Assembly (NCBI GenBank): GCA_018830365.1
Contig: JAHJSK010000100.1
Span: 1 to 11,702, forward strand
Reading direction: 5' to 3'
From: Patescibacteria group bacterium
Lineage (GTDB): Bacteria; Patescibacteriota; Minisyncoccia; Minisyncoccales; CG1-02-41-26
Length of the DNA: 11,702 nt
The translations under genes and the position numbers were made by a program. Below, one piece after another: positions 6,435-11,657 of this stretch; the first letter of the stretch is position 1; every line of letters starts with the position of its first letter. Below the pieces are notes generated by a model, which was given only the letters and a program-made list of their open reading frames with translations, was not told the DNA's origin and searched no databases.

Positions 6435-6540
6435 AAAATTAAAAATAATCTAAGTGTATTTCAGTGTAAATTTACATAGGGATTTTAAATTCCAGCAGTA
6501 TATTCTTACTCGTGTACCTTTGTTATTTTAATATAATATT

Positions 6541-6822
6541 ATGGCAAAAAAACTTTATGTAGGAAGTCTTCCTTACGACGCTACTGATGACCAGCTTGCA
6601 AAATTGTTCAGCGCCGCAGGAACAGTAGAATCAGCAAAAATTATTGTTGACAAATTTTCTGGACGCAGCAAAGGATTTGGCTTTGTTGAAATGTCTTCTG
6701 AAGAAGAAGCGCAAAAAGCTATTGAAATGTTTGACAAGAGCAAGATGGGAGATAGGAGCATTGTGGTCAATGAAGCTCGTCCAATGGAAGAACGACCACG
6801 CGATCGCAAGTGGGAAAACTAA
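6541..6822 (+). CDS. Single-RRM RNA-binding protein
   Basis: 93 aa, almost entirely one RNA recognition motif. RNP2 is LYVGSL (5-10) and RNP1 is KGFGFVEM (44-51), with the expected aromatic residues Y6, F46 and F48 for stacking on RNA bases. A short basic/acidic tail ERPRDRKWEN replaces the Gly-rich tail of cyanobacterial Rbp proteins. Such small bacterial RRM proteins bind single-stranded RNA and are thought to act as RNA chaperones or cold-stress factors; the target here is unknown. ATG 6541 lacks a Shine-Dalgarno and follows a very AT-rich stretch. A candidate structured RNA lies directly upstream on the same strand, so the protein might bind its own leader. A strong palindromic terminator follows. 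Confidence 0.93.
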   Translation: MAKKLYVGSLPYDATDDQLAKLFSAAGTVESAKIIVDKFSGRSKGFGFVEMSSEEEAQKAIEMFDKSKMGDRSIVVNEARPMEERPRDRKWEN

Positions 6823-6898
6823 GATATTAAGAATATAATTGTTTTAATTATTATTTAAGAATTAATTTTTAAATTTTAAAAAAACAATTAAAAACCAT

Positions 6899-6928
6899 AA
6901 CAGCGCCTTTCAATTGAAAGGCGCTGTT
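6899..6928. terminator. Perfect 30-bp palindrome, bidirectional terminator after the RRM gene
   Basis: CAGCGCCTTTCA and its complement TGAAAGGCGCTG form an uninterrupted GC-rich stem extended by AA/TT. T-rich sequence follows on the plus strand (TTTGCGTTT) and on the minus strand (GGTTTTT). This insulates the RRM gene from purF. Confidence 0.75.
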
Positions 6929-6933
6929 TGCGT

Positions 6934-7013
6934 TTGCAAAAAATTTAAAAATGTGTTATTCTTAAAACAAAGTCCTTTAAAAATTAAATAAAAAAGATTG
7001 AAGGACAGGAGGT
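6934..7013 (+). promoter_or_regulatory. Predicted purF promoter, leader dyad and strong Shine-Dalgarno
   Basis: TTGCAA (6934-6939), 17-nt spacer, TATTCT (6957-6962); start expected near 6969. The ~50-nt leader has an inverted pair GTCCTT (6972-6977) / AAGGAC (7001-7006) ending just before AGGAGGT (7007-7013), which is 7 nt from ATG 7021. This is the only canonical Shine-Dalgarno among the genes of this window, and it fixes the start. Confidence 0.55.
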
Positions 7014-7020
7014 AAATAAA

Positions 7021-8331
7021 ATGAGTGGATTGTTTGGAATATATGGACATCCGGATGCAAAGGGTTTAATAGGGCGTGGAATGTTTGCTTTACAGCATAG
7101 GGGCGATGATAGCGCGGGCATTGCCATTTCTAATGGCAAGAAGTTGATTGTTCATAAGGGGTTTGGTCCAGTAAAGCTTGTGTTGAGTAAAGAAAAAACA
7201 AAAACTTTCCATGGGAATATGGCATTAGGTCAGGTTCAAGATGGTTTTTGCGGCATAGAAGAAATTGAGCCAGTTTATGTTAGTCATTTGGGCCAAGAAA
7301 TAGCTATTGTTTTTAATGGGGGATTTAAAAATGCCGATGTTCTCAGAAAATCTTTGTGGAAAAAAGGAACGATATTCAGAACCAATTCAGAAGCAGAAAT
7401 AATTTTGCATTTGTTGGCTCAAACCAGAGAAAAGGATTTGAGTAAAGCTTTAGTCAAAGTGCTTAGTCGTCAAGTAGAGGGAGGATATTCGTTGATTTTA
7501 ATGACACAAGACAAAATGATTGCAGTAAGGGATCAAGCTGGTATTCGGCCTTTGTGTTCTGGGCGATTAAATGAATCTTATGTTTTTGCTTCGGAAACCT
7601 CTGCCTTGAAGACAATAGGGGCGACAAGGATAAAAAAGATAATCCCTGGGCAGATAATAACTGTTAGCCAAAAAGGTCAAGAAAATTATGCAATCAACTC
7701 TAATCACAAAGCAAAGTTGTCTCATTGTATCTTTGAGTTGATTTATTATTCTCTGCCAAGCAGTATTTTTGCTAACGAAGAAGTGAGTGTTTTCCAGCGG
7801 AGAGCAGGAATAAAATTGGCACAAGAAAGTTTTATCCCGCCAGCAGATTTGATTATGTCCACTCCCGACTCGGCTAACTTTAACGCTCTTGGGTTTAGCA
7901 AACAGGCAGGAATACCTATTGATATAGGGTTAATTAGAAATCATGCTACGCAACCTGGCGAAATGCTCAAAGATAAATTTAGCATAACAGAAAGCGTAGT
8001 CCGGGGAAAAAGGATAATTTTAGTCGACGACTCTTTTGTCCAGGGGTTCACAATGCGAACAATAATAGCTATGTTGCGAAAAGCAGGAGCTAAAGAGATT
8101 CATTTACGCATTGCTTCTCCGCCAGTGATTAAATCCTCATGCTATTGCGGGGTTCAATTTCCTTCTCAAAAAAAACTGATTGCCTCCACAAAAACAGCAG
8201 AAGAAATCAGAGAATTTATTGGAGCGGACACCTTAAAATTTCTGTCTATAGGAGGATTGTTAAGCTGTGTTAAATGTCCGAACGATTTTTGCATTGCTTG
8301 TTTTGCTGGCGATCATTCCATTATTCCATGA
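7021..8331 (+). CDS. PurF-family (amidophosphoribosyltransferase-like) protein with altered active sites
   Basis: 436 aa. It aligns along its whole length with PurF: N-terminal Ntn glutaminase fold (SGLFGIYG, ALQHRG, ~2-230) and C-terminal phosphoribosyltransferase fold (~255-415). PurF makes phosphoribosylamine from PRPP and glutamine, the first step of purine synthesis. The nucleophile Cys after Met is Ser here (S2). The Arg of GHVRY is Gln (GQVQ, Q73), and the SSDTE loop reads NSEAE (123-127). The PRPP loop DDSIVRGTT reads DDSFVQGFT (336-344), and the flexible loop after GLIRN is shortened. Oxyanion N99-G100 and Fe-S-type cysteines (C236, C374 and C424/C427, with C416/C419 nearby) remain. 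No other pur gene is in the window. Glutaminase activity is probably lost, and synthase activity is doubtful. It may be an ammonia-dependent enzyme, a regulatory pseudoenzyme or a new activity; plain purF is less likely. Confidence 0.85.
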   Translation: MSGLFGIYGHPDAKGLIGRGMFALQHRGDDSAGIAISNGKKLIVHKGFGPVKLVLSKEKTKTFHGNMALGQVQDGFCGIEEIEPVYVSHLGQEIAIVFNGGFKNADVLRKSLWKKGTIFRTNSEAEIILHLLAQTREKDLSKALVKVLSRQVEGGYSLILMTQDKMIAVRDQAGIRPLCSGRLNESYVFASETSALKTIGATRIKKIIPGQIITVSQKGQENYAINSNHKAKLSHCIFELIYYSLPSSIFANEEVSVFQRRAGIKLAQESFIPPADLIMSTPDSANFNALGFSKQAGIPIDIGLIRNHATQPGEMLKDKFSITESVVRGKRIILVDDSFVQGFTMRTIIAMLRKAGAKEIHLRIASPPVIKSSCYCGVQFPSQKKLIASTKTAEEIREFIGADTLKFLSIGGLLSCVKCPNDFCIACFAGDHSIIP

Positions 8332-8352
8332 GCGAAAACCCTGAAAAACTAA

Positions 8353-8388
8353 AACCCTGGACAAATAAAGTCCAGGGTTATTTTTTTT
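8353..8388. terminator. Bidirectional rho-independent terminator between purF and rplT
   Basis: AACCCTGGAC (8353-8362), loop AAATAAA, GTCCAGGGTT (8370-8379), then A and eight T on the plus strand. On the minus strand the same stem is followed by TTAGTTTTT. It serves the two convergent transcripts. Confidence 0.9.
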
Positions 8389-8427
8389 ACATTAAATTTC
8401 AAACAATTATTTTTCTCTTACAAGCAA

Positions 8428-8778
8428 TTATTTCTCTTTCACTTTTTCTACAATTTTTTTGAAAATCAATGGATAATCTTTGGCTAATTCGCTTAAAATT
8501 TTTCGATCCAACTCAATTTTGTTTTTCTTTAGACCAGCAATAAATTTGTTGTAAGGCAATCCTTGTTCCCTGCAAGCCGCATTAATTTGAATTTGCCAAA
8601 GCCGACGAAAATCTCTCTTTTTCGTTTTTCTGTCTCTGTAAGCGTAAGTCCACGCTTTCATTAACGCCTCTTTTGCTAAGCGATATTTTGATTTTCTGCC
8701 CAAACGAAAACCTTTTGCATGTATTAATATCGCTTTTTTTCGTTTGTGGGCTGATACGCCTCTTTTTACGCGAACCAT
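8428..8778 (-). CDS. rplT: 50S ribosomal protein L20
   Basis: 116 aa, typical length. The N-terminus MVRVKRGVSAHKRKKAIL, then KGFRLGRKSKYRLAKEALMKAW, RDRKTKKRDFRRLWQIQINAA, and FIAGLKKNKIELDRKILSELA are the family blocks. L20 binds 23S rRNA domain II, is needed for early 50S assembly, and in other bacteria represses its own operon. It is the last gene of the infC-rpmI-rplT order conserved across bacteria, 94 bp after rpmI. That gap is filled by a repeat. It ends before the bidirectional terminator at 8353-8388. No Shine-Dalgarno is visible. Confidence 0.98.
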   Translation of the reverse strand: MVRVKRGVSAHKRKKAILIHAKGFRLGRKSKYRLAKEALMKAWTYAYRDRKTKKRDFRRLWQIQINAACREQGLPYNKFIAGLKKNKIELDRKILSELAKDYPLIFKKIVEKVKEK

Positions 8779-8808
8779 AAATTTGAATTATTTTAAAAAT
8801 TATTTACT

Positions 8809-8871
8809 AGATATGCCCCGCTTAAACGAGGCGAGTCCCACGCTAATGCATTGGTGTGGGGGCAAGCGCGG
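8809..8871 (-). repeat. Dispersed palindromic repeat (family R2) in the rpmI-rplT gap
   Basis: Read on the minus strand, it starts GCGCTTGCCCCCAC and ends GCGGGGCATATCT, joining in one unit the two parts seen at 4415-4451 and 4555-4568. It contains a hairpin CCCAC (8838-8842) / GTGGG. ACTAG stands on both sides (8806-8810 and 8872-8876), possibly a 5-bp target duplication, though five bases can recur by chance. It reaches the stop codon region of rpmI. Confidence 0.55.
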
Positions 8872-8872
8872 A

Positions 8873-9058
8873 CTAGTGTTTGATAATACGCTTTATTTTT
8901 TTAGTTAAAAAATTAGGAAGGGGAATCCATTTTTTCATCTGGCGAATTTTATTGCCGGATTTTTTTGCCCGACAGTGATCCTGGCCCATTGCTCGTCCTA
9001 AAATTTTACCGTTTTTGGTAATTTTAAAACGTTTTGTAATTGATTTTCGTGTTTTCAT
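8873..9058 (-). CDS. rpmI: 50S ribosomal protein L35
   Basis: 61 aa, slightly short for L35 (usually about 64-66). MKTRKSITKRFKITKNGKIL matches the family start; the usual H-L-x-x-K-K block reads DHCRAKKSGNKIRQM. The C-terminal R-Lys-rich tail is present (LTKKIKRIIKH). It is a small basic protein of the large ribosomal subunit. It sits between infC and rplT as in most bacteria, 100 bp after infC. That gap contains small repeats (AATGCTAAT twice, 9069-9098) and an imperfect inverted repeat TAATCTACGAAT (9074-9085) against 9144-9155. Confidence 0.96.
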   Translation of the reverse strand: MKTRKSITKRFKITKNGKILGRAMGQDHCRAKKSGNKIRQMKKWIPLPNFLTKKIKRIIKH

Positions 9059-9158
9059 AAATAATAATAATGCTAATCTACGAATGTAATGCTAATGCTA
9101 CTAATAAATGTGGCGAATACTGCGAATTGCGATACGATTAGCAATTTGTAGATCACTG

Positions 9159-9695
9159 TCACAGCTTGGCTATTATTACTGTCCATCCCTTAGCTTCTTT
9201 TTTTAATTCTTTTTCAATTCTAAAAGGAGATGTTCCTTTTAGAAGTTCTAAAAATTTTTCAATTTTTTCCTTAGCAAAGTCAAAAAATTTTTTCTCTCTG
9301 CCCTTAAGTAGCATTTCTATTCTTACTTTATGATCTTTTTTTAAAAATTTTCCAGCTGTTTTTGTTCTCGTGAGCATATCATGCTCGGATATTTTTAATG
9401 TTAGCCGCAAACTTTTTAATTCCCCGCTTTTTTTTGGTTTTTTGTCTTTTTCTTTCTTTTTTTCTTTATAAATATATTTTCCGTAATCTGATATTTTACA
9501 AACCACTGGTTCAACTTTATCAGTAACCTGAATTAAATCCAAATTTTTTTCTTTAGCTTTTTGTATGGCTTCGTTTAAATTAAAAATGCCAATTTGCTTC
9601 CCGTCAGAATCTATTAATCGCACTTTGCTTGCCCTTATTTGATTATTGATAAATATTCTTTTTTGCAAATTTTTATATTTATAAGCCCCAGACAT
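9159..9695 (-). CDS. infC: Translation initiation factor IF-3
   Basis: 178 aa, normal length. The N-domain (~14-80) contains INNQIRASKVRLIDSDGKQIGI; a lysine-rich linker (76-92: KEKKKEKDKKPKKSGEL) joins it to the C-domain (~93-178: LRLTLKISEHDMLTRTKTAGKFL, KVRIEMLLKGREK). IF-3 binds the 30S subunit, blocks premature 50S joining and checks the initiator tRNA and start codon. It heads infC-rpmI-rplT. The ATG at 9695-9693 has no Shine-Dalgarno and lies inside the right arm of a 13-bp inverted repeat (see the leader element). A TTG ten codons in is a weaker alternative start. A likely promoter lies at 9792-9821. Confidence 0.97.
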   Translation of the reverse strand: MSGAYKYKNLQKRIFINNQIRASKVRLIDSDGKQIGIFNLNEAIQKAKEKNLDLIQVTDKVEPVVCKISDYGKYIYKEKKKEKDKKPKKSGELKSLRLTLKISEHDMLTRTKTAGKFLKKDHKVRIEMLLKGREKKFFDFAKEKIEKFLELLKGTSPFRIEKELKKEAKGWTVIIAKL

Positions 9696-9772
9696 TTGGG
9701 TAGAGCATTAAATCTCTCGCCTTTTAATAATTATTAAAGGGTGAGGGATAAACTCCTTTCAAATGTCTGGGG
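9686..9772 (-). promoter_or_regulatory. infC leader: 87-nt nested palindrome that contains the start codon
   Basis: The 13-nt arm CAAATGTCTGGGG occurs on the minus strand at 9698-9686, including the infC ATG, and its exact complement CCCCAGACATTTG occurs upstream at 9772-9760. Between them an inner 38-nt palindrome (9712-9749) has 19 pairable positions. Its right plus-strand arm GGGTGAGGGATAAA resembles R1 repeats. The fold would bury the start codon. AAAGGAG, read on the minus strand at 9759-9753, is in the loop between the two stems. An out-of-frame ATG at 9708 opens a 9-codon frame overlapping the infC start. Confidence 0.6.
9712..9750. repeat. Palindromic repeat related to family R1 (copy C)
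   Basis: ATCTCTCGCC... pairs with ...GGGTGAGGGAT over 19 positions around a TTAATAATTATTAA centre. The right arm shares GGTGAGGGATAAA with R1 copy A. Two of its pairs are G-T when read on the plus strand and mismatches on the minus strand. Confidence 0.5.
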
Positions 9773-9964
9773 TGTATTTTTGACACTTACATTTATAATG
9801 CTCGTGTTGTAAAAACATCAAGTTTTTCGAAATTAAACATTTTGTGTGAGTGTGAGTAATTTGTAGTTAGGGATAAATTTTTCGCTGATAATATTTTTTC
9901 TTTTTCCAATTACCAATTACAAATTACAAAGTACTCAAATTTTGAGTAAAGCGAAAAATTTATG
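9773..9964. other. Intergenic region between infC and ssrA with a putative promoter and an inverted-repeat element
   Basis: No gene is visible. Minus-strand promoter candidate: -35 TTGATG (9821-9816), 18-nt spacer, -10 TATAAA (9797-9792), start near 9785, giving a leader that is almost exactly the nested palindrome. A 14-bp inverted repeat ATAAATTTTTCGCT (9873-9886) / 9950-9963 encloses four heptamers of the form CAATTAC (9907-9934) and the near-palindrome ACTCAAATTTTGAGT (9933-9947). Its right arm abuts the tmRNA 3' end, so it may form the tmRNA trailer or terminator. Confidence 0.5.
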
Positions 9965-10360
9965 TGGAGATGGCGGGGGCGAGCCCGCGTCCAAAAATTT
10001 TTCCTGAAACAATTCTACAAGTTTAGTCCGTTTATTTTAAAACGCCTGAAAACGAGAAGCGGACAAAAAATTCGGCGTTTTTGCCTCTTTGATTCAGCAG
10101 TTGTTTGAGGCAAAACAATTGCTTATCTCAATCCCTTGTATAAATTTTTTAGAATTTAACAAGGTAAATATGACACCTCTTACTGCTTATTGAGAATTAG
10201 CAAAGAGATGGCTTTTGTTTACGCGGTTGCGTATGCGTAGTCAAAAGCAGGTTGTTTTGTAAATAAGTTTGCACTTATTTTGTTTTCTGGATTTTTAACG
10301 GGCTTCCAGCGCCCGACTTGCTTGTTCCAATTCAAATCTTTGTCAAAACATTTCATCCCC
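9965..10360 (-). ncRNA. ssrA: Transfer-messenger RNA (tmRNA), one-piece
   Basis: About 396 nt. The 5' end GGGGATGAAATGTTTTGAC fits the conserved tmRNA start. The 3' end CATCTCC plus discriminator A pairs with GGGGATG (one G-U). CCA is not encoded. GGACGCGGG and CCCGCC near the 3' end match the T-arm flanks of other tmRNAs, but the loop is CTCGCC (6 nt). An internal reading frame (10272-10219) encodes the degradation tag. With SmpB and EF-Tu, tmRNA enters stalled ribosomes as alanyl-tRNA, then serves as mRNA to tag and release the nascent chain. smpB lies two genes upstream on the same strand. No promoter is evident at its 5' end, only two hairpins, so it may be processed from a longer transcript. 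Confidence 0.95.
10219..10272 (-). other. tmRNA tag-encoding frame (ANLFTKQPAFDYAYATA)
   Basis: Starting at a GCA resume codon (10272-10270) after ATAAGT, 17 sense codons run to TAA (10221-10219). The tag begins A-N as in many bacteria but ends Y-A-T-A, not L-A-A. The resume codon is inferred from the Ala-Asn start and the upstream context. Confidence 0.8.
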
Positions 10361-10363
10361 TAA

Positions 10364-10435
10364 ATCAACCTTTACGGGTTAATCCGTAAAGGTTGATCGG
10401 GCGATCAATTCGCTTTCAGCGAATTGATTTAGCCC
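10364..10435 (-). promoter_or_regulatory. Two tandem hairpins immediately upstream of tmRNA
   Basis: Stem 1: ATCAACCTTTACGG (10364-10377) with CCGTAAAGGTTGAT (10384-10397), 14 bp, 6-nt loop, ending 3 nt from the tmRNA 5' end. Stem 2: ATCAATTCGCT (10404-10414) with AGCGAATTGAT (10418-10428), 3-nt loop, flanked by GGGC (10399-10402) and GCCC (10432-10435). Neither is followed by a T-run on the minus strand, so they are probably RNA processing or protective structures, not terminators. Confidence 0.6.
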
Positions 10436-10441
10436 ACTAAA

Positions 10442-10723
10442 TTAACTCGCAATCAACTCGTGTAAACGGGTTGATCGTATGTATTTCTGTTTTATTTTCT
10501 TTTTAAATCTACCAGCCCAAAGACTCTTTAAAAATCTTTCTCTCGCAAAGGCCTCCTTCTTTTCTGGAAATTTTTCGTAATGAATTAAGACCAATGGTCT
10601 GCGATTTCTAGTAGAATGCACTGTTCCTGATTTATGTTTTTTCACTCTTTCGTTTAGATTTTCACTGCAACCCACATATAGATTACCATCTTTTTCGCTA
10701 TATAAAATATATATAAACCACAT
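10442..10723 (-). CDS. GIY-YIG domain protein (YhbQ/UvrC-like nuclease family)
   Basis: 93 aa, one GIY-YIG domain. FIYIL (3-7) and YVG (16-18) form the paired signature strands, R26 and H30 follow in NLNERVKKH, and E62 in AFARERFLKSLW is the expected metal-binding Glu. The blocks STRNRRPLVLIHYEKFPEKKEA match the small stand-alone GIY-YIG family, members of which cleave or bind DNA; the cellular role of most is unknown. It starts 9 bp after smpB and precedes ssrA, suggesting a three-part transcript. It is unlike homing endonucleases, which carry extra DNA-binding domains, and no intron is seen. A link to ribosome rescue is only suggested by position. Confidence 0.92.
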   Translation of the reverse strand: MWFIYILYSEKDGNLYVGCSENLNERVKKHKSGTVHSTRNRRPLVLIHYEKFPEKKEAFARERFLKSLWAGRFKKKIKQKYIRSTRLHELIAS

Positions 10724-10732
10724 AATTCGTTT

Positions 10733-11179
10733 TCACTTTCCCTTCATCTCTCTTTCCATTTCTCGCTTTCCTTCCCTTTCTTTAATTTTTTCTCTTTTGT
10801 CGTATTTTTTTTTCGCTTTCACTATTGCGAAATCCAATTTTATTTTTCCTTTTACACTATACACTATTAAAGGTACCATAGTCAACCCTTTTTGTCTGCT
10901 TTTGCCAATCAAATGTTTTATTTCTATTTTTTTTAAAAGCAGTTTTTTTGGTCTTTGTGGCTCATAGTTGTAAGGAGCGTTTTTGGGCTGATATGCCGGG
11001 ACATTTGAACCAATTAAAAAAACCTCTTCTCCTTTAAGCGCGACAAAAGAACCTTGCAAATTTATTCTTTTGTTTTTGATTGATTTAACTTCCTGACCTT
11101 GCAAAACAATTCCTGCCTTGAATTTTTCCAAGATTTCGTAATTATAAAAAGCTTTTTTATTTTCAGCAAGAATGGTCAT
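10733..11179 (-). CDS. smpB: SsrA-binding protein SmpB
   Basis: 148 aa, normal length. Family blocks: NKKAFYNYEILEKFKAGIVL (7-26) then QGQEVKSI, GSFVALKGEEVFLIGSNVPAY (43-63), RPKKLLLKKIEI (76-87), KGLTMVPLIVY (97-107). The basic C-terminal tail (AKKKYDKREKIKEREGKRE, 122-140) becomes helical in the mRNA channel and stands in for the codon-anticodon duplex. SmpB binds the tRNA-like part of tmRNA and delivers it to stalled ribosomes. The tmRNA gene lies 373 bp downstream. A promoter is predicted at 11213-11241, and the leader is about 27 nt with no Shine-Dalgarno. Confidence 0.98.
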   Translation of the reverse strand: MTILAENKKAFYNYEILEKFKAGIVLQGQEVKSIKNKRINLQGSFVALKGEEVFLIGSNVPAYQPKNAPYNYEPQRPKKLLLKKIEIKHLIGKSRQKGLTMVPLIVYSVKGKIKLDFAIVKAKKKYDKREKIKEREGKREMEREMKGK

Positions 11180-11212
11180 AAATTTGATGTGTTTTCAACA
11201 ATAATTTCATTA

Positions 11213-11241
11213 ATTATATTTTACCACTATCAAACTTCCAA
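11213..11241 (-). promoter_or_regulatory. Predicted promoter of the smpB operon
   Basis: Minus strand: -35 TTGGAA (11241-11236), spacer exactly 17 (11235-11219), perfect -10 TATAAT (11218-11213). Transcription should start near 11206, 27 nt before the smpB ATG. Confidence 0.5.
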
Positions 11242-11320
11242 ACAAGGCGCGAGTAGAAATTTACGAGCAAAGGGCTTTTATTTTCAAGCGAAGCGAGTCC
11301 CGCCAAGCGGGACGAGACAT

Positions 11321-11344
11321 AACAATGGGATGATTAATTTATCC
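11321..11344 (-). repeat. 24-nt dispersed repeat, copy 2
   Basis: The reverse complement matches 4508-4531 at 22 of 24 positions. It sits next to a GTCCCGC hairpin, whereas copy 1 sits between R1 and R2 hairpins. Confidence 0.6.
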
Positions 11345-11599
11345 AAATAGCGGTTGATGGACAAATGAAATGAGAGACTTTAATTAACTTTGAATTACGA
11401 AACTCTATTTTTTAGTTTTTATCAGAGGAACAAAAACAACCTCATTTTAAATGAAGTTTGAATAAATACAATATTTTAATTATTGAGAAAGATAAAGTTG
11501 TCCAAATAACGAAGCGCTTCTACTTGAGCGCGTAAGCTAAAATAGAATAAACGTAATTGGCAAAATAGCCACTGATTGATCTTGGAAGAGAAGTAGTGA

Positions 11600-11657
11600 G
11601 TCCAAAACCTTGCAAAGCAAGGTCGGACGAACATTTGTTGTACAAATGTTTTAGTCC
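11600..11657. other. Hairpin cluster with mutually exclusive GTCC/GGAC pairings
   Basis: ACCTTGC (11607-11613) / GCAAGGT (11617-11623) and AACATTTG (11630-11637) / CAAATGTT (11643-11650) are two perfect hairpins. GGAC (11625-11628) between them can pair with GTCC at 11600-11603, closing the first hairpin, or with GTCC at 11654-11657, closing the second. Confidence 0.5.

Larger units (their letters stand above)
5973..6540. other. 568-bp intergenic region with repeats and a candidate RNA gene
   Basis: No protein gene is convincing. It holds R1 copy B (6061-6123), an R2 hairpin (6183-6223), a promoter (6252-6279), a candidate structured RNA (6286-6434) and a perfect 12-bp dyad TGTAAATTTACA (6465-6476) upstream of the RRM gene. 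Confidence 0.6.

Noticed and set aside
6532..6537. TATAAT just before the RRM start codon, as a -10 element
   Set aside because: It is only 3 nt from the ATG, so transcription would begin inside the gene, and no -35 is seen 16-18 nt upstream.
8274..8462. Plus-strand frame of 62 codons spanning the purF end and the terminator
   Set aside because: It runs through an intrinsic terminator and into the antisense of rplT.
9907..9934. Heptamer array as a CRISPR
   Set aside because: Units are 7 nt with no spacers, and no cas gene is present.
10364..10397. 14-bp hairpin upstream of tmRNA as a rho-independent terminator of the smpB transcript
   Set aside because: On the minus strand it is followed by TTA and the tmRNA 5' GGGG, with no U-run; processing is more likely.
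11099..11350. Plus-strand frame of 83 codons opposite the start of smpB
   Set aside because: It overlaps the smpB N-terminus and promoter and reads through a hairpin and repeat; no recognisable protein features.
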